Below, piece by piece: positions 57,175 through 64,000 of a stretch of DNA of 64,000 bases; the stretch's first letter is position 1, and every line of letters begins with the position of its first letter. The DNA is from Thalassovita mediterranea (GTDB lineage Bacteria > Pseudomonadota > Alphaproteobacteria > Caulobacterales > Hyphomonadaceae): the NCBI GenBank assembly GCA_019448215.1, contig CP080408.1:2728001-2792000 (forward strand). The letters run 5' to 3'. The position numbers were made by a program, and so were the translations under genes. The notes under the pieces are model-generated. The model ran no database searches, was not told the origin of the DNA, and saw only the letters and a program-made list of their open reading frames with translations.

Positions 57175-57912
57175 TTAAGAGATGAGCGTCGATGTTCCGA
57201 CCCCACGCAGAACGTCTAGCAATGCGCCCTTTTTGTGAAGTGAGAACACGACAATTGGAATGCTTGTATCGCGCATCAGGCTGACAGCTGACGCGTCCAT
57301 GACGCGCAGGTCCCGCGCAAGGACCTCCTGATAGCCAAGCTGCTCGTAACGCTCAGCGTTCGCATGCTTTTTCGGGTCAGCTGAATAGACCCCATCGACC
57401 TGCGTGCCCTTGAACATCGCGTCGCAATTCATCTCGGCAGCTCGCAGGGCCGCGCCAGTGTCAGTGGTGAAATATGGATTGCCCGTGCCCGCCGCGAAGA
57501 TGACCACACGCTTTTTCTCCATGTGGCGGATAGCGCGGCGGCGGATGTATGGCTCGCAGACCGTATCCATTGGGATCGCGGACTGAACCCGCGTCGGTGT
57601 GCCGATCTGCTCAAGCGCGCTCTGCATCGCGAGCGCGTTCATCACGGTGGCGAGCATGCCCATCGAATCAGCTTGAGAGCGGTCCATGCCATTGGCAGCA
57701 CCGGCAAGACCGCGGAAGATATTGCCGCCGCCGATGACCAGGCACAGCTCGACATTTGTCTGGCGGATCGCACCAGATATCTCTTCGGCAAATTGTAGGC
57801 AGGTCGGCATGTGGATGCCGAATTCCGATGGCCCCATCAGGGCCTCTCCCGACAGCTTCAGGAGAACACGTTTATAGACGAGCTCGCTGCTATGGTCGGT
57901 CTCTGTTGTCAT
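57175..57912 (-). CDS. pyrH: UMP kinase
   Basis: Phosphorylates UMP to UDP; hexameric amino-acid-kinase fold. The 245 residues include the nucleotide-binding [24 protein letters not shown], the UMP-contact segment [19 protein letters not shown] and the closing strand [20 protein letters not shown]. It lies downstream of tsf across an 89-base gap that contains a strong hairpin, so its expression may be partly uncoupled from rpsB-tsf. Confidence 0.97.
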   Translation of the reverse strand: MTTETDHSSELVYKRVLLKLSGEALMGPSEFGIHMPTCLQFAEEISGAIRQTNVELCLVIGGGNIFRGLAGAANGMDRSQADSMGMLATVMNALAMQSALEQIGTPTRVQSAIPMDTVCEPYIRRRAIRHMEKKRVVIFAAGTGNPYFTTDTGAALRAAEMNCDAMFKGTQVDGVYSADPKKHANAERYEQLGYQEVLARDLRVMDASAVSLMRDTSIPIVVFSLHKKGALLDVLRGVGTSTLIS

Positions 57913-57947
57913 GACTGTCTCCCAAGGCCGCTTAGCTCGTAAAGGAT

Positions 57948-57976
57948 TCCCGGCTGCCTGTCATGGGCAGCCGGGA
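57948..57976 (-). terminator. Hairpin between tsf and pyrH
   Basis: An eleven-base-pair perfect stem, TCCCGGCTGCC (57948-57958) with GGCAGCCGGGA (57966-57976), encloses a seven-base loop. On the minus strand it follows tsf and is trailed by AATCCTTT, only a weak T-tract. It could be a partial terminator that lowers pyrH-frr expression relative to rpsB-tsf, or an RNA processing or protection site. Confidence 0.55.
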
Positions 57977-58001
57977 GACTTTAAGATGAGTTTTGCAGGC
58001 C

Positions 58002-58916
58002 TTACGAGCCGGAGGTCATGGAAGCGACTTCAGCAGCGAAATCGTCTTCTTCCTTCTCGACACCTTCGCCAAGACCGAAGCGCACAAAGCCCTTCAGCGT
58101 TGCGCCCTGCTCTTCCAGGAACGCGGCGACCGTCTGGTCCGGGTTCATCACGAATGGCTGCTCGACAAGGACAACTTCCTTGTAGAACTTGTTGAGGCGG
58201 CCTTCGATCATCTTCTCGATGACATTGTCAGGCTTGCCGCTTTCGCGGGCCTGATCGGTCAGGATCTGACGCTCACGCTCAACCAGCTCAGGGTCGAGGT
58301 CAGCCGTCGTTGCCGATGCCGGGTTCGTTGCAGCAACGTGCATCGCAACCTTGCGGGCAGCTTCAGCCAGGTTCGAATTGTCGCTACCTTCGACAGCGAC
58401 GAGCACGCCGATCTTGCCCATGTTCTCAGCTTCCGGGCTGTGAACGTAAGCAGCGACCTGGCCGCCTTCAGCGGTCATTTTCGCAACGCGGCGAAGCGTC
58501 ATGTTCTCACCGATCGTCGCAACGAGGCCGGTAATCATGTCGTTGACCGTACCATCGCCTTTTGGCGCTGGTGCGTTCTGGACAGCTTCGAGCGAACCGT
58601 CGGTTTCGAGCGCGGTCTTGGCGATGCCTGCGAGTGCGGACTGGAACTTCTCGTTGCGGGCAACGAAGTCGGTTTCAGCGTTCAGCTCGACCAGCGTGCC
58701 GGACGTGCCGTCGGATGACAGCAGCGCAGCAACCAGGCCGTCAGCCGCAGCGCGGCCCGCTTTCTTGGCGGCCTTGGAGAGGCCTTTCGCACGCAGCCAG
58801 TCAACAGCGGCTTCCGTGTCACCATCATTTTCGACGAGCGCTTTTTTCGCATCCATCATGCCTGCGCCCGTGCGGTCACGCAGGTCCTTGACCAGAGCGG
58901 CGGTGATCTGTGCCAT
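58002..58916 (-). CDS. tsf: Elongation factor Ts
   Basis: Nucleotide exchange factor for EF-Tu. It has 304 residues: an N-terminal UBA-like domain with [22 protein letters not shown], the EF-Tu-contacting [10 protein letters not shown] motif near residue 81, a duplicated core, and the C-terminal module with [14 protein letters not shown]. It follows rpsB by 32 bases, the universal bacterial pairing. Complete. Confidence 0.98.
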   Translation of the reverse strand: MAQITAALVKDLRDRTGAGMMDAKKALVENDGDTEAAVDWLRAKGLSKAAKKAGRAAADGLVAALLSSDGTSGTLVELNAETDFVARNEKFQSALAGIAKTALETDGSLEAVQNAPAPKGDGTVNDMITGLVATIGENMTLRRVAKMTAEGGQVAAYVHSPEAENMGKIGVLVAVEGSDNSNLAEAARKVAMHVAATNPASATTADLDPELVERERQILTDQARESGKPDNVIEKMIEGRLNKFYKEVVLVEQPFVMNPDQTVAAFLEEQGATLKGFVRFGLGEGVEKEEDDFAAEVASMTSGS

Positions 58917-58948
58917 CTCTATGATCCTTCCAGATTGAGTTTCAGGTT

Positions 58949-59779
58949 TTAGCTGTCAGCCTTGGCTTCTTCTTCGCCTGCGTCTGCTTCAGCAGTTTCG
59001 CTGGCAGCAGCATCAGCGGCGGCAACGTCGCTTTCGGCCATCGCGTCGATGTCTTCGGACTCGCCAAGATCAATACCGAGGCCAGCCGACGATTCAGCCA
59101 GACCATCGAGAACCGCATCTGCAATCAGGTTGCAGTAGAGCGAGATCGAGCGGGCGGCGTCGTCATTGCCCGGGAACGGGAAGTCGACATCGTCCGGGTC
59201 ACAATTGGTATCGATCACGGCGATGACCGGGATGCCAAGCTTCTTGGCTTCCTTGATGGCGATCTGCTCCTTGTTCGTGTCGATCACGAACATGAGGCTC
59301 GGCAGGCCGCCCATATTTGCGATACCGCCAAGGGCGCGCTGCAGCTTGTCGCGCTCACGCTCGACAACGAGGAGCTCTTTCTTGGTGAGGCCCGAAGCGT
59401 CACGATCAGAGAGAACTTCGTCAAGCTCGCGAAGACGCTTGATCGACTTGGAAACGGTTGACCAGTTGGTCAGCGTACCGCCGAGCCAGCGATGGTTCAT
59501 GAAGTACTGAGCAGAACGCTCTGCGGCTTCTGCAATCGGCTGCGCCGCCTGGCGCTTGGTGCCGACGAAAAGAACGCGGCCGCCCTTTGCAACCGTGTCG
59601 CGAACCTGGACCAGCGCCTGGTGAAGCAGCGGCACAGTCTTGGACAGGTCCATGATGTGGATACCCGCGCGATCGCCATAGATGAATGGCTTCATCTTTG
59701 GGTTCCAGCGGTGGGTTTGGTGGCCGAAGTGAACACCAGCTTCGAGCAGCTGACGCATCGTGAATTCAGGCAGAGCCAT
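58949..59779 (-). CDS. rpsB: Ribosomal protein S2
   Basis: Small-subunit ribosomal protein. The 276 residues begin [24 protein letters not shown], the diagnostic S2 start, and include [15 protein letters not shown] and [15 protein letters not shown]-terminal tail of about 45 residues, rich in Ala, Glu, Asp and Ser, follows the core (E. coli S2 has 241 residues). Such acidic tails occur in alphaproteobacterial S2. ATG with an AGAGGAAG-type Shine-Dalgarno sequence. The 139-base leader may hold regulatory structure. Confidence 0.98.
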   Translation of the reverse strand: MALPEFTMRQLLEAGVHFGHQTHRWNPKMKPFIYGDRAGIHIMDLSKTVPLLHQALVQVRDTVAKGGRVLFVGTKRQAAQPIAEAAERSAQYFMNHRWLGGTLTNWSTVSKSIKRLRELDEVLSDRDASGLTKKELLVVERERDKLQRALGGIANMGGLPSLMFVIDTNKEQIAIKEAKKLGIPVIAVIDTNCDPDDVDFPFPGNDDAARSISLYCNLIADAVLDGLAESSAGLGIDLGESEDIDAMAESDVAAADAAASETAEADAGEEEAKADS

Positions 59780-59880
59780 GATATTTCTTCCTCTTCCGGT
59801 TGACCGGCACGGACACTATCGGGCTCAAACCACTGAGCTCGACACCGGATGATCCGCGCATCGGGGGTTTAGAGCGCTGC

Positions 59881-59908
59881 CATATACGTAAAACGGGCCC
59901 AATTGCAA
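59881..59908 (-). promoter_or_regulatory. Predicted rpsB promoter
   Basis: On the minus strand, TTGCAA (59903-59908) and TATATG (59881-59886) are separated by 16 bases, about 100 bases upstream of the rpsB ATG and just after the dnaE stop. This would produce a long 5' leader, compatible with autogenous control by S2. Support is by consensus resemblance only. Confidence 0.4.
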
Positions 59909-59918
59909 CCGGGCTTTG

Positions 59919-62900
59919 TCAGGCCGCGAGCGTGTCCACGCGTGAGACGCCGGATGCCATCTTGAGCGCGCGCAACGCCTCAAGCCCCGTCGCATAGACG
60001 GCCGGAAGCTTCATGGAGACGATACGGCCATCAACAAGCGGCAGCTCAAGGAAAATCTCGCCCCGGTCCGCACCCGGCGCGTTGATGAGTCGCTCGGCCA
60101 CGGCCGCCAGCTCATCAAAGTTAGCGCCGCGCGACAGGCGCACGACGAGCGCTTTCGCCTTCTTGCCAATCCGCGCCTTCTCAATCGGCTTCACATGCTT
60201 CACCGAGAGGCGGATTTCCTCTTCCTGCCGGCGCACATTCACCATGACGCAGATGCTGCTGGCCGGTGACATGAGATCACGGAAATTATCGAGCACTTCC
60301 GGCATCACCATCAGCTCGACCTCACCGGTCGGGTCAGACAGCGTCAGAAAAGCGAACTTGCCACCATTGCGGGCTGGCTTTTCGACCCGGCGGCGCACGA
60401 CGCCAATCAGTTCAAGGGGTCGCCCGTCCACGGCCACATCGGCAATCTCGTTTGAAAGCGTGATGCGCCCTTCCTCAAGACTGTCGAGCACATCGTCGAG
60501 CGGGTGGCCGCTGAGATAAAAGCCGACCGCTGCGAATTCCTCATCGAGGATCTGCTGGCCATTCCAGGAGGACACTTCCTGCAATGTCGCCTTCACCGCA
60601 GGCTCTGCGTCACCGAACAGGCCGCCCTGCCCGCCAGCCCGGTCCTCGGCCGCCGAAACCGCCATGGCCGAAAGCAGATGCGCCGATGCGAGGCAGGTCG
60701 CCCGATTGGGCTCAATCGAATCGAACCCGCCTGCACGCGATAGCTGCTCGAAGCACTTCTTGTTCACGGATTTCGGATCAACGCGCTCTGCAAAGTCATG
60801 CAAGGACTGGAAAGGCCCGCGCACCGCGCGCTCGGCTTCCAGCTGGCGCATGGCCTCAAGGCCCACGCCTTTAAGCGCGCCCAACGCATAGACGAGCGCG
60901 CCATTCTCAACGTCGAAGTCGGCCGTCGACCGGTTCACATCCGGCTGGATGATATCGATCTCAAGACGTCGGCATTCCTGCACGAAGGCAGCAAGCTTGT
61001 CGGTGTTCTGCAGGTCGAGGCTCATAGAGGCGGCAAGGAACTCGACCGGGAAGTGGCGCTTCAGATACGCGGTCTGGTAACCGATAAGCGCATAAGCGGC
61101 GGCGTGCGACTTGTTGAAACCGTAGCCCGCGAACTTCTCCATCGTGTCGAAGATTTCGTTGGCGAGCGGCGCTTCGATGCCTTTGAGCTTCTGCGCACCG
61201 TCGAGGAAGCGCGCGCGCTGCGCGACCATTTCCTCGACCTTCTTTTTACCCATGGCCCGGCGCAGAAGGTCAGCTTCGCCGAGCGAATAGCCCGCAATCT
61301 CCTGCGCCATTCGCATAACCTGTTCCTGATAGACAGGCACGCCATAAGTCGCCTCAAGGATCGGCTCGAGATCGGGGTGCTGATAATGGACGTTCTTTGG
61401 GTCTTCCTTACCCGCCACATAGACCGGGATGTTGTCCATCGGACCTGGACGATAGAGCGAGATGATCGCGATGACGTCTTCGAGGTTGTGCGGGCGAACC
61501 TTGCGCAGCGTATCGCGCATACCCTGGCCTTCAAGCTGGAATACGCCCAGCGTCTGGCCGCTCGCCATCAGCTCATAGGTGTCCTTGTCGTCCAGCGTAT
61601 CCCACTCAGGGCCAACATCGCGGCCATCGCGCCGGATGAATTTCAGCGCGCGGTCGATAACCGTCAGCGTCTTCAGGCCGAGGAAGTCGAACTTGACGAG
61701 GCCGCCCGCCTCCGCCCACTTCATATTAAACTGCGTAGCCGGAAGATCAGAGCGCGGATCATTGTAGAGCGGCACAAGTTCCGTAAGCGGACGATCACCG
61801 ATAACAACGCCCGCCGCGTGCGTACCGGCATTACGATACAGCCCTTCAAGCGCCAGTGCCGTTTTCAGCAACTCTCCGACGCGCGGATCCTGCGCAACCT
61901 CGTCATCAAACTTCGGCTCATCGTCGATGGCATCCTGCAGCTTCGGCGGATTGGCAGGGTTGAACGGAATGAGCTTTGCCAGCCTGTCGACCTGGCCGTA
62001 GGGCATCTGCATGACGCGGCCGACGTCCCGCACCACAGCCTTTGCCTGCAGCGTACCGAAGGTGATGATCGCGGCCACACTGTCGGCGCCATACTTGTCG
62101 CGCACATAGCGGATCACCTCGCCGCGCCGCTCCTGACAGAAGTCGACGTCAAAGTCAGGCATCGACACGCGTTCCGGGTTAAGGAAGCGTTCGAACAGAA
62201 GATCAAAGCGAAGCGGATCGAGGTCCGTAATCGTCAGCACCCAGGCGACGACAGAACCCGCACCAGAGCCACGGCCCGGCCCAACAGGGATCCCCTGCTC
62301 CTTGGCCCATTTGATGAAGTCGGCAACGATCAGGAAGTAGCCCGGAAAGCCCATCTTCTTGATGATGCCCAGCTCATAATTGAGCCGCTCTATATAGGTC
62401 TCTTTCGGCGCGTAGAGCTGCGGCGCTTCGGCAAGGCGCTGCTCCAGCCCTTCCTCTGCCTGAACGCGCAACTCTTCAAACTCTGAGCGTGTTCCGTCGC
62501 CAAAGTTCGGCAGGATCGGCTCATGCGTGCGCGCACGCACCGCGCAGCGTTTCGCGATCTCTACCGTCGAGGCGACCGCTTCCGGCAGATCGGCGAAGAG
62601 CTCGATCATCTCGGCAGGCGCCTTCAGATACTGGTCCTGCGAGACCCTTTTGCGGTCGTCCTGACCAAGATACTCACCATTCGCGATACACATCATCGCG
62701 TCATGAGCGTGGGCGTGCTTCGGGTTCAGGAACCGCGCATCGTGCGTGGCGACCACTGGCAGGCCCAGCTTGTAGGCCGCTTCCAGCAAGCCCGGTTCAC
62801 TGTCCGCCTCTTCCTGCAGACCGTGGCGCGTAAGTTCGACATAGCAGCGCCCCGGATAGGCTTCAGCAAAGCTCGACAGGGTCGCCTCGGCGTCGGCCTG

Positions 62901-63338
62901 CTTGTTCTTCAGGATATACTGCGCAGCCTCGCCCCGCATGCCGCCGGTCAGAAGGATCAGGCCGTCCGTCTTCTCAAACAGATGCTCTCTCTTGAGGCGC
63001 GGCACGCCATCCGCCGCCTCAAGATAGGCATAGGAGGACAGCTCCATGAGACGTTTGTAGCCAATCTCATTCTGCGCATAGACCGAAACCTGCGTCAGCC
63101 ACTCCTGATGCCCACCATCGGTCACATCGAAACAGCACGCCATGATCGGCTGAATGCCAGCGCCAGACAGCGTTTCGGAAATCTCCAGTGCGCCGAACAG
63201 ATTATTTCTGTCAGTCACCGCAACGGCCGGGACCCCATTGCCGACGGCCCAGGCTTTAAGATCCTTTGGCGTGATCATGCTCTCGAGAAGCGAGAAGCTG
63301 GTACGCACGGCAAGATGGATAAAAAGCGGCTCGGACAA
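59919..63338 (-). CDS. dnaE: DNA polymerase III subunit alpha
   Basis: Replicative polymerase catalytic subunit, 1139 residues. In order: an N-terminal PHP domain (HLAVRTSFSLLESM, AVTDRNNLFGA), the polymerase palm with the catalytic aspartates in MPDFDVDFCQERRGEV, fingers, a helix-hairpin-helix region around the KVEEM/AGYGFNKSHAAAYAL segment, a probable clamp-binding QGGLF near residue 910, and an OB domain (LIGVVRRRVEKPARN, FLTLSDPTGEVELMV). The start is TTG with GAGGAG six bases upstream; no ATG fits. It is the DnaE1 type, downstream of lolD. Confidence 0.97.
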   Translation of the reverse strand: MSEPLFIHLAVRTSFSLLESMITPKDLKAWAVGNGVPAVAVTDRNNLFGALEISETLSGAGIQPIMACCFDVTDGGHQEWLTQVSVYAQNEIGYKRLMELSSYAYLEAADGVPRLKREHLFEKTDGLILLTGGMRGEAAQYILKNKQADAEATLSSFAEAYPGRCYVELTRHGLQEEADSEPGLLEAAYKLGLPVVATHDARFLNPKHAHAHDAMMCIANGEYLGQDDRKRVSQDQYLKAPAEMIELFADLPEAVASTVEIAKRCAVRARTHEPILPNFGDGTRSEFEELRVQAEEGLEQRLAEAPQLYAPKETYIERLNYELGIIKKMGFPGYFLIVADFIKWAKEQGIPVGPGRGSGAGSVVAWVLTITDLDPLRFDLLFERFLNPERVSMPDFDVDFCQERRGEVIRYVRDKYGADSVAAIITFGTLQAKAVVRDVGRVMQMPYGQVDRLAKLIPFNPANPPKLQDAIDDEPKFDDEVAQDPRVGELLKTALALEGLYRNAGTHAAGVVIGDRPLTELVPLYNDPRSDLPATQFNMKWAEAGGLVKFDFLGLKTLTVIDRALKFIRRDGRDVGPEWDTLDDKDTYELMASGQTLGVFQLEGQGMRDTLRKVRPHNLEDVIAIISLYRPGPMDNIPVYVAGKEDPKNVHYQHPDLEPILEATYGVPVYQEQVMRMAQEIAGYSLGEADLLRRAMGKKKVEEMVAQRARFLDGAQKLKGIEAPLANEIFDTMEKFAGYGFNKSHAAAYALIGYQTAYLKRHFPVEFLAASMSLDLQNTDKLAAFVQECRRLEIDIIQPDVNRSTADFDVENGALVYALGALKGVGLEAMRQLEAERAVRGPFQSLHDFAERVDPKSVNKKCFEQLSRAGGFDSIEPNRATCLASAHLLSAMAVSAAEDRAGGQGGLFGDAEPAVKATLQEVSSWNGQQILDEEFAAVGFYLSGHPLDDVLDSLEEGRITLSNEIADVAVDGRPLELIGVVRRRVEKPARNGGKFAFLTLSDPTGEVELMVMPEVLDNFRDLMSPASSICVMVNVRRQEEEIRLSVKHVKPIEKARIGKKAKALVVRLSRGANFDELAAVAERLINAPGADRGEIFLELPLVDGRIVSMKLPAVYATGLEALRALKMASGVSRVDTLAA

Positions 63339-63393
63339 GGCGGGCTCCTCTCAGGCGAGGATTATGCCCCGTATTGCCGATGAGTCGAAGGGC

Positions 63394-64000
63394 TCAGCCT
63401 GCAAAGGCTGTGAGTTTTCCTGCCTTCAGCGTCAGCACCCGGTCCATATGCTGGTTGAGCGCCATATTGTGCGTGGCGACGAGGACCGCAGCCCCCTCCA
63501 TACGCGCAATCTTGATCAGGCTGGCAAAGACACGCTCGGTGGTGGCCGGGTCGAGATTGCCGGTCGGCTCATCGGCGATGACAAGCTTGGGGTCATTCAC
63601 CAGGGCGCGGGCAATCGCGACGCGTTGTTGCTCACCGCCTGAAAGCGCGCCCGGCTGGTGCTCAACCCGCTCTGAGAGGCCCATCTCCGCCAGAAGCTCA
63701 CGGGCTTTCTCCCGCGCAAGGCTCCGCTTCACCCCATTCACCATGAGCGGCATCGCGACATTATCGAGCGCGTTAAACTCCGGAAGCAGGTGGTGGAACT
63801 GGTAGACGAAGCCGAGCTTTTCGCGGCGAAGGCGCGTGCGCACAGCATCGGAAAGGTTCAGAACCCCCTCGCCATCCAGCAGGACTTCACCGCCCTCTGC
63901 CCGCTCCAGAAGGCCGGCCGTATGCAGCAGCGTCGACTTGCCCGACCCCGACGGACCGACAAGACCGACCAGCTCGCCGCGGTTCAGCGTCAGGTCGGCA
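63394..64000 (-). CDS. lolD: Lipoprotein-release ABC ATPase LolD, 5' end missing
   Basis: ATPase of the LolCDE-type complex that releases lipoproteins from the inner membrane. About 201 residues are visible: Walker A GPSGSGKST, the Q-loop region KLGFVYQFHHLLPEFNALDNV typical of LolD/MacB-like proteins, the signature LSGGEQQRVAIARAL, Walker B LVIADEPTGNLD and the H-loop VATHNM. The N-terminus lies beyond base 64000. Its position upstream of dnaE fits alphaproteobacteria, where lolC/E normally precedes lolD. Confidence 0.92.
   Translation of the reverse strand, partial: ADLTLNRGELVGLVGPSGSGKSTLLHTAGLLERAEGGEVLLDGEGVLNLSDAVRTRLRREKLGFVYQFHHLLPEFNALDNVAMPLMVNGVKRSLAREKARELLAEMGLSERVEHQPGALSGGEQQRVAIARALVNDPKLVIADEPTGNLDPATTERVFASLIKIARMEGAAVLVATHNMALNQHMDRVLTLKAGKLTAFAG

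Noticed and set aside
60798-62486. 562-residue open frame on the plus strand inside dnaE
   Set aside because: Antisense to the conserved polymerase domain; arginine- and histidine-rich composition without recognisable domains.

Overview
The window is a gene-dense stretch of a single alphaproteobacterial chromosome. No tRNA or rRNA gene, insertion sequence, integrase, CRISPR array or phage gene was seen, and no gap between genes exceeds about 140 bases. The gene content and order are those of two large syntenic blocks well known in Alphaproteobacteria. One is tpiA-secG-pyrG-eno-ftsB-pdhABC-lpdA, followed by lipA-ratA-cinA-ispDF-dusB-ntrBCYX-trkA-hfq-hflX. The other is ppiD-trpEGDC-lexA-comEC-gltX-gltA facing lolD-dnaE-rpsB-tsf-pyrH-frr-uppS-cdsA-dxr-rseP-bamA-ompH-lpxD-lpxA-lpxI-lpxB. 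The fused IspDF, the lipoyl domain on the E1-beta subunit, LpxI instead of LpxH, and a GAAC-N7-GAAC SOS box all fit this class. A stalked or budding marine lineage near Hyphomonadaceae/Caulobacterales is my guess, not something the sequence proves.

Layout. 1-10955 (minus): hflX (cut by the window edge), hfq, trkH, trkA, ntrX, ntrY, ntrC, ntrB, dusB, covering RNA regulation, potassium uptake and nitrogen signalling. 11068-14139: ispDF and pncC on plus, ratA-like and lipA on minus. 14247-22018: an accessory segment between lipA and lpdA, two genes that are normally neighbours. It holds an acyl-AMP ligase, a three-gene retropepsin / 7TM-inactive-transglutaminase / ATP-grasp operon, a dienoyl-CoA-reductase-like SDR, a small membrane protein, MscS and an orphan PdeM-type phosphoesterase. 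22090-28087: the pyruvate dehydrogenase operon, with a DUF5076-like gene and an unrecognised membrane-protein gene inside it. 28157-33208: ftsB, eno, rpmF, pyrG, secG, tpiA. 33296-40623 (plus): ppiD and the trp genes with an alpha/beta hydrolase among them, then SOS-controlled lexA. 40620-45575: comEC against gltX-gltA. 45572-64000 (minus): the lipid A, outer-membrane assembly, isoprenoid, phospholipid and translation cluster, then dnaE and a truncated lolD.

The best candidate for an undescribed system is the operon at 15950-19065. A secreted DTGA aspartyl-protease-like protein, a membrane-anchored inactive transglutaminase with about seven helices, and a RimK-like amino-acid ligase are encoded together, the last two with an ATGA overlap. 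This trio recurs in proteobacteria, but I know of no established substrate.

Other points are NtrC and NtrX proteins that lack the sigma-54-contacting GAFTGA loop; the absence of fabZ, moaC/moeA and kdsA from positions where relatives usually carry them; three convergent gene pairs whose stop codons share one CTAG palindrome; repeated TTGA start/stop overlaps; and a gltA terminator lying inside the lpxB reading frame. All calls come from reading the sequence; no database search was run.
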